This document shows positions 1-12,245 of a DNA stretch of 64,000 bases, piece after piece (position 1 is the stretch's first letter; the number at the start of each line of letters is the position of its first letter). A program made the translations under genes and the position numbers. Location: positions 13,144,001 to 13,208,000 of the forward strand of contig JASFXZ010000016.1 in assembly GCA_032209605.1 (NCBI GenBank), read 5' to 3'. The stretch is from Mactromeris polynyma. Lineage: Eukaryota > Mollusca > Bivalvia > Venerida > Mactridae. The notes beneath the pieces are model-generated. The model did no database searches. It was not told the DNA's origin and saw only the letters and a program-made list of their open reading frames with translations.

Positions 1-240
1 AAGTTGTTCAAACAAGATTTATTTAAGTTTGAGATGGTTAACCAACAACTATAGAACATGTATGAATTACCATGAATATCACTGTAACTTAGCAAGTAAT
101 GATAATTATGATTTAGTACTGGTAAACCAACTGTATGTAGCTTAACATAGTGCCTGATAAGAATATTGACAATTTGCTACATTTCATTATATAGTACACG
201 AGATGTCACCAGGTGGTTTCTAATTAACACATGTTCAAAA

Positions 241-376
241 GATGCCATGACATCACAATAAACCTACATCTAAAACTTAACAAAAACTATGGTTCATGGT
301 TAGTACTAGATGCCATGACATCACAATAAACCTACATATAAAACTAAGCAAAAAGTAAAGTTCATGGTTAGTGCTG
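241..376 (+). repeat. 68-bp tandem duplication beyond the 3' end of the ballast gene
   Basis: GATGCCATGACATCAC recurs at 241 and 309, with the following ~50 bp nearly identical. The same pair is present in each unit, at the equivalent offsets after 15131, 30262 and 45387. Confidence 0.8.
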
Positions 377-559
377 TCTGTTTATCATAACCATAAATAA
401 CATAAACACTATCTGTAGAAAAAACGCCCTTCCAAAAACTTCTTCAACATTTTTCAGGGAAAATTTCTTAGTACTGTCATGATAAGAAATTATCCTGACT
501 GTTTTATGATGGCAGTATATACTATTAGTTATATTCACTTCAACACTTCATGTAATCAG

Positions 560-3500
560 TTACCAACCAATGCCATGTCTACTTGGTATAAGACCAGTAT
601 AGTCCCCACCTGGACTAGGAAATTTGTCCCGTATAACTTGAACACAGCAAGCTGGTACTGTTCTCCGATCATCACGATGCAACCGCCCAAATACCCATAG
701 AACATACTGCCTGTAAGCTGCATGCCTAAAGGCTCTGTTGGTATCTTCCAACGACTCTGCCTGTCTGGCGAACACATCATCCCGGAATGTCTGCTGCAAG
801 TGCAACGTCAATGGATCGGTGATTGATATCCCCATTTCCTACAAACACAAAATTACTTGGGCAATGGCAATATTACATATACAAGTACATATTTCTGAAA
901 ACAACCAAATACAAATTTAAGCTAATTTATAAATAAAATATTTCAACATTCAGTCTAGCATCATGGGTATTATGAGTTTTATGTTATGTTTTTGAAGTAC
1001 TGGACAAAAGATCGACAGACAACCAAACCCTGGGTTCATTTTGGCTAATTTGGGAAGATGACCCATATACTTCATATTGGGAACCTTAGAAATTGGGCAA
1101 AAGGTCTGCAAATCTAGAAGTCTTGGGTTCAAAACCTAAGTGAGGTGTATGTTCTTCCATGACAATTTGTCAAAAGATAATGTCTACAAAGTCATTTGTT
1201 CTCTACCTCGGAACTGATTTGTTGGGAGAATATGTCAGATGCTTACATAGGACCATGTTAGAAATGATTGGTAACCAAGGAGTACTGGTTAGGTCAACTG
1301 ACTGTTGTGTGCAAGTGAAATACTGTTCAGACATGCCGTGAAACCCAAAACAAACAAAACCTCTTACTGGTCGTCTGCTGTTGCAATACTGCGGGGCCAT
1401 TCCACAGCAAAGCTTATCTTCATCTCTGTCCATGGGTGGACAATATGTACAAATACACCAGCTGGGCACAGGCACTGAGGGTCCAGGTTCATGGGGTCCT
1501 TCATCACGTGTTGAGAGGATGGCAGCAACATCCAATATTACAGCTGGCTGCCTTTCAGCAACCTCCTTCAATATTGAAGTCTTCTCTTCGTCTGTCAGTC
1601 TGTCTATCATGTCCTGAAAGCATAATTGATCTTTTATGATGTCCTTGTGGTGATGGTGGCTGCAGAAACTAGTATGGTATAATTGAAACGCACACATGTT
1701 ATCGAAAAAGGGCTTTATTTCATAAAGCGGAAAACATCGTTTGACATAATATAAGAATATAAGGTTTAATTAGAACATAATTATATGGGCAAGAAATGGC
1801 ACCACAGTCGAGCTTGATCGACGCACGCCCATCTCTATGTTTGTAACAAAGCTTAATAATGTCCACTATTGCAGACAAAAAAATTGTTGATTATGGTGGA
1901 CACAATATTAACATAATAGTGCAATTTTAGAATTTCAGATGTAGGTGAGGTGAGGTCAAATATTTGAATCAAACTTGATCTACAGATGAATTTAAATATG
2001 CTGTTTATAAATGTTATATATACATGTAAAAGTAAAAACATGAATTTATTCAAAAAAGGAATAAGACCAACAAAGAAGCTACAAGAAGATTTGTCAATTG
2101 CACAGGTATATTATAGCTTTAGCAAAAAGCATTGGGAACTTAACACTCGGTGGAATTACATTCATGAATTTTTACTGATATTTCAACATACATCTGCTTT
2201 CTGTCGTCTCTCTTCATGTAGCCGCACCAGTTTCTCTTCTTCACCTTCTTCAAACTCCCTTCCTCTAAACAATCGTCCACCTCGCTGTCTTCTTCCCCTA
2301 CCTCTCCCCCTACCAATGCCTCTACCTCTCCCCCTACGTATTACAATGTCTTCGTCACTCACAGAGGCTGGTGACTCCTGCAAATATTTGTCAAAAATCT
2401 GTCATTAGTATTGTATTATCACATAATATGATACTAAGCAGGAAAACAACAAAATATTTTAACACAGTGAGTATACATTACTATAAAACCAAAATCAAAT
2501 TGCTTAATATGCACAAGTCTTTTTCTATAGTTCCCACGGGTCAGACTATCTGACCCATTCTCAAAGCCAATTGTATGTTTTTTTCCCAATCAGAAACTGA
2601 ACTATCTTGTAAGCTTTTCTATTAAAGAAGTCATAAGTAACTATAGTTTCTGGTGTGTATAAGCGTTGTCAAGTGATAATAAAGAAATTATGAATCAGCT
2701 GAACAACTCTATTGCTTTACCAACCTCTTTCTATGACGCATTTTTCTAATAGGTCAATATGATGCTGTATAGTTAAGTTATAATATTAGGTCATCATTAA
2801 GAAACTGTTGACAAGTATAATCCAATCTACCTCTGAAAATGACCCTACTCAAAAGCATATTAACAGTTAATAATAACATTAGTACAACCATATCAATAAT
2901 ACCTAAAACAATTATTGCATAATTTTATTGACCAGTCAAAATTTGCATATCTTCATGGTCAATACACATGATAAATAAGTCTTTATCGAACGTGGCCTTA
3001 TTACTAATTTATAGCGCGCATTGACCATGAAGATATGCAAATTTTGATCAATACAATTATACAATACCTACCTAACCAAATATGGTGAGTAGGGTTGTGC
3101 CCAACAATCATTTTGTTAACGAAGGCCTTAGAGAGATATTATAAAAATTGAAAACAATAAAAACACATAAATTGCAAACTTACAGTTTCAACATCTTCAA
3201 ACACCAAGGCATGTCTTGTTCTTTTTCTAAGTGTTCTTGCTTCTGTTCGTTGTTCTTCCTAATAAAAAACATAAGTGTCAGGTTACATATCATCATTAAG
3301 TTCTCATCAACAAAGAGTAATTGTTATAAGCGTTCTCATAAATCAACACATTTGTTTCAGAACTTGATATACACCAAGGTATGATGCCGTGGAATGGATG
3401 ATCCTGTGTTATTATCTAGCCGTGGCTACGTTCATGTTCTTTCGTTTTAATTAGTATGAAATGATCTTATAAACTTCAATACTAAAATACTTGCTTTATG

Positions 3501-3804
3501 AGAGGGCATATTTAACAAAATGGTGTAAATAACAAATGATAATAATTTACAACATAGACACAAGAAGCCAACATATAGGTATCTTAGAAATATTTTGAAA
3601 TTACCCCTCGTAGTAATATTACTATCAAAATGTCCAATTACGTCATTACGGCAGCGATCAAAGTATAATTAAAGTCGTCTTTTCGTGTAAACGTACATAA
3701 CTTATACAAAATACTGTCAAATATATCATATAGTTATTTGATAACAACTTGAAACGAAGAAAAACACTTACTTTGTCGGCAATCTGAGACGATGATTCTG
3801 TCAT
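560..3804 (-). CDS. P2X7 ballast-domain protein encoded by E0 (intact)
   Basis: Five exons on the minus strand: 3772-3804, 3184-3258, 2192-2377, 1368-1613 and 560-838. All introns are GT-AG and phase 0, giving 272 residues. Exon 1 starts with MTESSSQIADK. Exon 3 encodes an acidic stretch, an RG-rich basic segment (about residues 52-72) and a charged helix. Exons 4-5 carry the C-terminal domain: WCICTYC (150-156), CC (167-168), C175, AYRQYVLW (221-228), CC (244-245) and VIRDKFPSPGGDYTG. These spacings match the zinc-coordinating cytoplasmic ballast domain of vertebrate P2X7. There are no channel segments, so this is the ballast domain without a receptor. The RG segment and lack of a signal peptide suggest a nuclear or cytoplasmic nucleic-acid-binding protein (inference). 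Confidence 0.85.
2530..2606 (+). repeat. Dispersed repeat with GGGTCAGACTATCTGACCC
   Basis: An inverted repeat core followed by TTTTTTCCCAATCAGAAA. The same family occurs outside the array at 61848-61918 and, in opposite orientation and diverged, near 62615-62715. It is nested in the ballast-gene intron in every unit. Confidence 0.7.
2927..3052. repeat. Inverted-repeat element in intron 2 of the ballast gene
   Basis: The arms at 2927-2963 and 3020-3052 are inverted copies (AAAATTTGCATATCTTCATG and its complement), differing only by a 4-base indel. They enclose ~56 bp. Present in all four units (E1: about 18058-18183; E2: 33189-33314; E3: 48311-48435). This looks like a small MITE or a strong hairpin. 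Confidence 0.8.
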
Positions 3805-3867
3805 GTTGCGTTTGTTTACTAACATGTGTGTAAACGGTCAAGTGGTATTTGTTCTATAATCGGTGCG

Positions 3868-3887
3868 GGAATTCCGTGTTATAAATA
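3868..3887 (-). promoter_or_regulatory. Putative core promoter of the ballast gene (E0; repeated in all copies)
   Basis: On the minus strand TATTTATA (3880-3887) lies about 80 bp upstream of the ATG at 3804, with GGAATTCC at 3868-3875. Equivalents of the TATA motif are at 19011-19018, 34142-34149 and 49264-49271. Both element ends thus carry TATA plus GGAATTCC facing inward. Confidence 0.4.
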
Positions 3888-4046
3888 GCTCGGGAAACCC
3901 CGGCCTACTGAATTTGTACGGTACGAAATGTAGTCGATTTTGGATGAAAAACGCATTTTTTCGCGTTGTTAACTACATTTCTCTATAAAATATTTTGGAA
4001 AATAGAGATTAACGCAAATATTTCAAAAAAATGATTTTTTGTATCG

Positions 4047-4086
4047 ATCTGGAGTCGAGTCCCTTTAAAGGGACTCGACTCCAGAT
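4047..4086. repeat. Element junction E0/E1: two TIRs around one TTAA, perfect 40-bp palindrome
   Basis: The right TIR of E0, a single TTAA (4065-4068) and the left TIR of E1 together read as a perfect inverted repeat centred on TTTAAA. A head-to-tail pair of TIR elements sharing one target duplication gives exactly this. Confidence 0.92.
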
Positions 4087-4255
4087 TTCAAATTGCAAAA
4101 AAATCAATAAATTGTTTTAAAAACCTATTTTTATCGTCTTATTCGTTCGTCGACAGTAAAATAAGATTGTTGAATGATTAATATTCACGACAAATAATGA
4201 CATTTCGCCAGTAAATCGCATTTTTCCATCGCAAAATCTATAGCGTTACTAACGG

Positions 4256-4313
4256 TATAAAAATTAGAAATAGAATCTGAGAAAATTCCCATGATCCTTA
4301 GCGCTGGAATTCC
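4256..4313 (+). promoter_or_regulatory. Putative core promoter of the transposase gene (E1; repeated in E2 and E3)
   Basis: TATAAAAA starts at 4256, about 100 bp before the ATG at 4356, and GGAATTCC follows at 4306-4313. Equivalent TATA motifs start at 19387 (E2) and 34518 (E3). The segment lies between the left TIR and the start codon. Confidence 0.45.
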
Positions 4314-7300
4314 GCGCGTGCGCAATTAACCGTAAACAGTCTGACAGCTAACGAGATGCCTGCTAAAACAACGTCAAGTGCTAAAAAGCGGACTCAAAAA
4401 GAGCGACAGAAGCGGTTTCGGCTGAAAAATGTAAACATTGGGGACGAAGTGACAAGGTGGAGTCAAGTAAAGTCGTGTATTGGAGCACAAGACGATCACA
4501 CAGTTGCAAAATGCCTGATTGACTGGTAAGAGGGATTTTCTCAAACATATTTTTATAATATTGAACATAAACAAATGTTGAGTATTTTGGAGTCAGCCTT
4601 GTAACTTAACAGTACCCATCCTCCGCAGAACAATGTATCTATATTGATTGATATTGGTTACTATATTATGTTGCGGAAATGCTACATTGGTGGTTCTGCA
4701 TCGATCTGGAAGAAGGGTGTTGGTGTCGAACGAAATGTCATTCACGATGGAAAATAGTTGCTAACTCGTTGTGTACAGCTTTAAAACGTTTGTAACAATG
4801 GATTATTCTCACTAGTTTTGTGGTTAATACACTGGAAATGTAAACCAGATGACCTATTCTTAATTCTCTCAAGTCTTATTTTAGAATCTGATAGTAATAT
4901 GTGTATCATTTGCCAAACAATAAGCACAAACCATAAATAAATATGCATGTTGACTTGTTCTTTTAAGTCATACGAGTTTTTAATCACTCATGTAGAATAT
5001 GGAACTACTGTTGGTCATATGGGTGATTTCAGACTGTTTTATCTTGAAATCCAAGTCTATTATTGATGTATCCCCATGGAAGAACTAGGATGGTTGTGGA
5101 AAACGAGTGCAGTCTGTCTCTACCATCCTCCAAAAATGTAAAAAGCCTGTACCTGTCTGATGGCTATATAATTGAATACAATATACATATAAGTTATAAC
5201 TAACGATTCGCCACAATAACGATTCGCCATCTTACTTATAAGACTTGTCTGCACAAATTATCAACTTGTACGTTTTTGTTCTGATTAAAAGCCCAATGAT
5301 CTGAATGTTGATTTGTAAGATTTTATTTATATATCTAGAGCAACTGAGCATAAAGAAAGCATTCGTCAGTATGTAAGGAACCAGTGTTCTTTACTTATGG
5401 ATGTTTGCAGTATAGTTGCTATTGTCAAATTATAAATTCAAGTATCCCATTGCAACATGGTTTTATATGAAAATTACTTGGGCTGTGTACCAGTACTCAA
5501 TATTTATCACATATCAATAGTTTAGGCTTGATAGATGTATCAGATCGAATGTGTCCAAATATCAATATAATACAGGATCGGAAAACAATTAAGTACTGAA
5601 TGAAATACAGATCTCATTTTCATCATATATATATATTTGTTTATATATTATTAACATATGAATCATACAAAATTAAGTAGCAGTCTTCAGTTTATAGTTG
5701 GGAATAAGATGGTGTTACAGTGTGTTGTATTTATTTAGCACGATGCACTAAGTAGTGGTTTACTCTATGACATATTGGCAGATGTCAGATATTATTGAGT
5801 AAATCACCCAGCCTGGTAAAATGTCAAATGTAAATGATAACGATAGGGGATTACCATACATTGTTTATGTTTAGTGCAATGACACCTTCATGTGTTAAAT
5901 TTCATACCTAACTTGAATTATGTAGCACATATAATATTCCAAATAATTGAATACATAAAGGATGACTCTTTATTATTTACCATCTTATGAATATGATACA
6001 TCGAATCCTGATCATTCATAACAGTATTCTATTGATAAATCTGACCCTTACACAGCTTTACTAACTATCCTGTAAGCGGTATTTCAATTTGGCTACAATG
6101 ATTTCTATTTATATTAATATTTTTATAATACACAGCTTCTTGGAGAATCGAGCAGCTAAGACTGTCCTTGAAATGAAGGTCCAAACACCTGCGTCCTCAA
6201 AAGGTCAGCAGATGTCGACACCGTTGCCAGGTATGTCAACTGAAGGACTACCTGCACCTGAAGCCTCATCAGTTTCTGAAGGAAGTGATTCAGCTGCAGA
6301 CAGGAATGTTGAGACAGTGTAAGTTTTAAACCATACATAAAACTTATCTGTGTATCATTAAGAAACTCTGTCTCATAAGGTATTGTTGAACAAAGATAAA
6401 ATAACACACTTTGTAATGCTCAGAAGTCTTACTGTAGTAAATAAAAGTTAAGAAAATATTTAGCTAAATGACAATAATTTATTCTTGATATTTAAACGGT
6501 ACAGTTTTATTGATTGTGTCTTTCAGGCATGCTGGACCATCATCAGTTACAGTGAAGAGATGTGTGCCGACAGAAGCTTATGTTTCATCAAAAGTCAAGA
6601 GAACTGCCATGTAAGTTTTTATTTTTATGGCTTAGTACCTTACTATTAAATACAAGCTATGTTGGTCTTGATTTTCTTTCAGACGTTATTAATTGGCACT
6701 GAAAGTTTTTTGTATACAGAACAATCTATGATAAATAAAAGGGGTTTCAGTGGAACTTGTTTATATCAATAAAAGCTTTCGTTCGTGGAAAGCATATAAA
6801 GAGTACTGTTCTTACTGGTGTCTCACAATATTTCAGGCCGACCAGCATCCATGATAACAGAAAGAAAAGAACAAGGTAATAAGTTGATCAATTTCTCATC
6901 ATGTATGCTTAAAAGTATTTGTATCTATTGACAAATATAAGTTATGTTAACTAGTCATGTGGAAATGAAACAAATAATTGATACTCACTGTGCATACTAT
7001 CACATGTAGTTATATAGAGTTCGAAGAAGGAATAAACAACAGTTTATGTGCAACACATAACACAATAACTCTAAGTGCATACATTTTCTTATCAGAAGCT
7101 GATTGTCTGTGTTCTGTATAATTGATTAGAAATGCTCTGTAGGTGTGAAAAATTATTGTTTGAATTATTTCAATTCATCAAAATCATGTGTGTTCATGCA
7201 TTTTCACTTTCCCAGTTAGTATAGTAGAAACTTAAAACATATTTTTGTGAGAAATTACTAGTCCAATTTTGAAATAATATTAATCATGAATATTTTTTGG

Positions 7301-8051
7301 ATCTTCATCTGTTCAAATTATTAAAATTCATCATAAAACATGGCTATTTTGGGATGTGATCTCTTTGCCTATATGTTATGTCCAATTATTGTGTTCGAGC
7401 TGTTGCACTAGTGAGTGAAGCAGTACCACTATGGCCGGTTAATTTATGATAATTTTGGTTTGTAAAACACAAAATCTTTATGATTTGATGTATATGTTAT
7501 ATGTTGTTGTACTTAGGGTGAAGTTCGATTTATCAAGTTCTGACACAGAAGACATGTATGATCCTGATTATGACCCGGATGACCCCACATTTCAGCCAGA
7601 GGAGTGGGATATTTCAATTGTGTGAGTTAATTGCTATTTAAAGATATTTATCTATTAATAAATTCAAATAGCATATCAGTCTGGTAGTAGACCATGTCAT
7701 TTCTTATCTATAACTGGACAATGCTTGGCCCAGTAAGTGCAAACTTATCACCATAATCTGTAATGTTGTTCTCTTGGTAATTTTGATACACATTCATAAA
7801 CTATCAGCATAATAATAGCATTTGCTTTTGTGACAACCGCTGTAAGTGGGGGACATCTGTGTCTATCGACACATTTCTAGTTTAAAATAAAACTTCATTC
7901 AAATAATATATATGATGAGTTGTAGTGTGTGACATATTCTTTTACAATTACAATCTAGATGATAGATTGGGACCATCTTGTTTTTTCTTAAAACTGTGTT
8001 TGACAAAGGGGTAAATTGCATGGGTATTAATCACTTTAAGTGAAAGCTCTA

Positions 8052-8105
8052 GTCTTCTCTCCCCCTCCCCCTCTCTGTCTCCCTCTCCCTCTCTCTTGCC
8101 TCTCT
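8052..8105 (+). repeat. Pyrimidine-rich CT/CCCCT tract in intron 5
   Basis: Low-complexity CT tract ~95 bp before the exon 6 acceptor of the E1 transposase gene. Identical in E2 (23183-23236) and E3 (38314-38367). Confidence 0.8.
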
Positions 8106-9849
8106 TCGTTAAGGTTTCTTTCAGATTCTGATATACAATTGTTCACTTCAATTAAACATCAGATTGTATATACATCTGAAAATGTACAATCTGTTTTAGA
8201 CAATCAGATGATGATGAATCTCTTGATGAGTGTGGAATAGATGAAGATGTGTTCGACATCAATGTGGAAGAAGATGAATCTGACCAGACAACAAAGAATC
8301 AAGGCATTGGTGTACCAAGGATACACGATATAAGTAAGGAGACAGTGACGGAGGACAAGTATGTTGTTACAAAGGAGTGCCTTCATACTCTACTGGACCT
8401 GTTTTCCTGTAAGGAATGCAGTATTTGCAATAGGCCATTGGAAAGAGTGATGAGAACGGTTGGCTGTGTAGTGGAATGCAAATGGGTATGTTGTTTATTT
8501 TCACTGTTATTAGAAGTCAGTTGGGTAGACACTGTTTTCAATTTACATGAAGTCATCTGTATAGACTTGAAATTGCATAGTTGAACACTGTATTTAATTA
8601 TTGGAAACTTTACTGAACTGATGGATATGGTGTCATTGAATGTTTAACATATATATATACATGTATCTAGTTGATCTTTCTTTTGTTTGGATACATACAT
8701 TAAGCTTTGTAGAGTGAAATCAGTTGATATCTTTTACTATTTATATATATTTTGATTTAGTCAAATTGTACTCAAGATGATCTATTGTATGACCATATGC
8801 TGCTGGTCATTTTACTGTTTCTCTTTGTCATCATGTACATAGTGTTTGTAATCTCATTAGAAGGCGCATGACCACATTTCTTTAGTAATTGTTATGAAAC
8901 ATATTCAGAATAAATGAGGCTATAACAGCTAGTACAAGCTTAATAATAGACAAGATGGCTTCAGTTTATATATTTAAGACTTAATTGGTGTTGTATTTTA
9001 CATTTTTCAGACTTGTGATGAAAAACATGTTGCATATAGATGGTCAAGCTCCCCAATGTTGCCAAATGGAGTGTATTTATGTAACTTCCAGGCCCTCTCA
9101 TCCATTATATTATCAGGGAACAACTTTACAAAGGTTGCGATGTTTGCCAGATTTTTAAGTCTATCCTTCCCTGGTCATACTGCTTTCACAAGAGTTCAAA
9201 GGAATTGTGTGTTGCCAGTTGTCAGCAGATATTGGGATAACTTAAAACAGAGTGCTTTAGAAGAGCATCGATCTTCTCAATTGATTGTGTCTGGTAAGTA
9301 CATCCCTACATAAAATGAATTATTCCAGCTGATATGATGTATATTATAAACATGAAAATTAAGAAGTATTGAGGAGAGCAACTTTCAAAAGTCTACATGC
9401 ATAATGATGACTGTCTTATCTTCAACCCTGTCACCTCTGAACTTTTGCAGGTGGTCATGAACTTTTGCAGGTGGTCATTTAATGCTACATGTATATATTA
9501 CATGTATCTGTATGTATTTGTAACTATTTTAGGGGGTGGTCGAATGGATTCACCAGGCCACAGTGCCAAATACTGCACATATACCATCATGAATCAGGAA
9601 GACAAAGCCATTGTGTCACTCGAAGTTGTAGACAAAAGGGAAGTAGGACTTAAGTCTGTACTAATGGAAGCCAAAGGGTTTGAGAGAGCAATGAGCGCAA
9701 TTCATTTGGAGGGTGTATGTATTAAAGAGGTGGTGACGGATGCGCACCCACAGATTTCGAAAATAATGCGTAAGATTTTATTTCTGCATTTATTACATTC
9801 AATATTGCTGTGTTTGCCCCTGCATTTCTGTCTCTAGTTGCTAGAAATC

Positions 9850-10440
9850 AGGGATATTAACCGGTTAACCGTTCGAACATGCGGTTATCGGTTATTAAAA
9901 TCACTAACTGGTTAATAACTTAATTGTTTCATTTTTATGAAAACAAATTTCAATACTTTGTCCCTGAAAGTTGTGAAACATATGCATTTGCTACAAATAT
10001 TTAAAGAACATGTTGTTTATAACAGTTGATAAACTTGTTTGGGTGTTCGAGAAAATAAGCATATTTAAAATAGACAGATAAATGATTTTGTTAATGTATT
10101 GAACTGAGTGAGTAAACATTGTTGTATTGGAATAGAGGGTAACTGCCTGGTAAGTTATATGCGATTTGGCATACTTCAATTTAAATTCTATCATATTATA
10201 GTGTTTTCTAAAAGTAATTGAAATGATTGTTATTTCTTTTATGAATTATGTTCAATACTTGGCAAAAATAAAACACTATCTGATCGTCAGAATATAGGTC
10301 TAGTTTACCAGTGTCTACCAGTGTCATGGTAAACACACACAGCAAAATACTGAACACTAACAAATGTCATATTATGTTAACCATTATCCAAATTAAATAG
10401 TTATTAATCGGTTAGCAAAATAACCGAATAGTGACATAGC
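9850..10440. repeat. Intron 8 insert with TTAACCGGTTAACCG motifs
   Basis: Near 9857 there is a cluster of CCGGTTAACCG and CGGTTATCGGTTATT motifs, and inverted relatives (TTATTAATCGGTTAGC, ATAACCGAATAG) lie near 10402-10433. This suggests an old insertion within the 1.18-kb intron 8 (9770-10946). Equivalents are +15131 in E2 and +30262 in E3. The boundaries are uncertain. Confidence 0.4.
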
Positions 10441-11831
10441 TACTTAAATATTTCAAATTATATTTATTTTTACACGCATTTTGTATTATCTCTCTTTTAT
10501 AATGTGTCAGTTACTACCTGACTGTGTCATATTATACCTTACATAATTATTTGACAGAATAAAGCAGTATTACGAGTCAGGTTCTGTGATTCAGAAGTTT
10601 TTTAGCTTAAGCATTTGATAAATGTTTTCATATGAACTTCAACTGGATTGAGTGCTTATAAATCATATTGAACAGTCCAGTGTGGTGTCAGCTCTTGTTG
10701 TATTACATTTTCTGCCACTATGAACATCTCTACTTTCAAATGGTAAAAAAAGACCATGACATAATAATTTTGGTCTGATAGCATAATAAAGTCTGAGTAA
10801 CCTTTATTAATTTCTAATGGGTATTTCTGTATGTATGAAGCTATTGATGTCATATGATGATTAATTTGATGGCAAAAATAATAACTTGGCAACTATGATC
10901 AGCTCATTTTTGTTCCATACTTATCTCATCTCATGTACAATTTCAGGGGTGTCATATCCAAATATGAAGCATAGTTATGATATGTGGCATGGTGCAAAAA
11001 TCTGGGCAAGAAAATCAGCAAGGTAGGTTTTCACATGTACTTACATACAAAGGATATATGTTAAAATGATAAAATGTTTGTTGTACATAATGGTTTATTA
11101 AGAATATGAGCAGTACTACAATTACTTTGGTGAGTAAAATCACTAAAAAGCCTTGGATCTAATCATGATTATTTTATATGCAGATATCGTGTATCAAAGG
11201 GAATGAAGTGTTAAAACTATGGTTGAAGGATGTAACAAATCATTTCTTCCATTGTGCTGAAACATGTGGTGGCAGTGTACTTGAAATGAAGGTAATTTTA
11301 CTCTCTTTACGCTATGGAACAACAGAGAAATCTTCTTACACCAGTCCACCCCAGTTGGGTAGTACTACTATCTGTGAATCATTTCCTTTACAAGTAAGGT
11401 ATATATATATAGACATATTTAAACATTAACATCCACTTTTTTCTCTTGACTTTGTGTGACATATAATGTCCAGTGTTCAGAGAATTTGTAGTTGTGTTTA
11501 TTTAATGCAATTCAACTAGTAGTTACTCACATGATAAGTGTTTACATGTATTTCAGACAAAGTGGGTGTCTGTTCTGAATCACATTACTAACAGACATAG
11601 CTGGGCTCTTGGACAATGTGACCATGGTGATCTGGAAGAGAGAGAGCAGAAAGCTTGGTTAAAGCCCTTCTCAAATGTGCTTAAAGACTTAGAGAAACAG
11701 GTTATGGACAAACGATTGTTGAGAACATTCCCATATTATGTCACTTGCCAGTAAGTATCTTTAGTATTGGAACATTTCACAAATTTGGAATAAAGGTTTA
11801 CTTTGCTGGCCATATCACATAGCAAATAATA

Positions 11832-12245
11832 CTCCAAGGTTCGCACTGGTTTTGAAAAGTCCTTGAATTTCATGTCTACTCCTTGAAAACTACTTGAATT
11901 TGTACCAGCCAAAAACTCCTTGAGAAGACTTGAATTTTGAAAAAAACAACATTTGGTAAATTGCCCTTGAATTTTTCAGGTGCGAATAGAAAAATGACAA
12001 AAAATAAACATACCAACAATGATGATAATACGGTAGTCGACAGGTTTTATGCCCTTTTAAAGTAATTCTTACACTGTAATTTTGTCCGTGCTGCAGTGAT
12101 GGTCATCTCAGGGGATAAACGTGAAAAATACATTGGATCCCTTCTTCTCTATACCAAAAAAAACAACATTTTTATTCCTTGAAAATGGAGAAAAAGAACT
12201 TGAAAAGTGCTTGAATAGTCCTTGATTTTTTTTCGGGAAGTTCTG
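11832..12245. repeat. Nested 'CTTGAATTTT' repeat in intron 11
   Basis: The stretch holds repeated (T)CCTTGAA motifs. AAGGTTCGCAC at 11838-11848 and a partly complementary GTGCGAA at about 11981 resemble ends of a short interspersed element common in bivalves. It is present at 26963-27376 (E2) and about 42095-42507 (E3), so it was in the element before amplification. Confidence 0.55.

Larger units (their letters stand above)
1..4064 (+). mobile_element. TTAA transposon copy E0, right-hand part only
   Basis: This is the right end of a ~15.13-kb element whose left part lies outside the window. It ends in the TIR ATCTGGAGTCGAGTCCCT (4047-4064) followed by TTAA (4065-4068). It contains the complete minus-strand ballast-domain gene (560-3804), which is open here. 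Its sequence is closest to the right part of E3. For example, both carry a Cys codon at 647-649 (E3: 46032-46034) where E1 and E2 have a stop. The orientation given is that of the transposase gene. A near-perfect 68-bp tandem duplication sits at 241-376. Confidence 0.85.

Noticed and set aside
1203..1697. 164- or 181-codon minus-strand open frame as one gene
   Set aside because: Only its middle (1368-1613) is exon; the ends are intron read-through, and the part upstream of 1613 varies between copies.
2183..2383. Met at 2383 as the start of an RG-rich protein
   Set aside because: That Met codon overlaps the TTTGCAG acceptor. The exon begins at 2377 and is spliced to two upstream exons.
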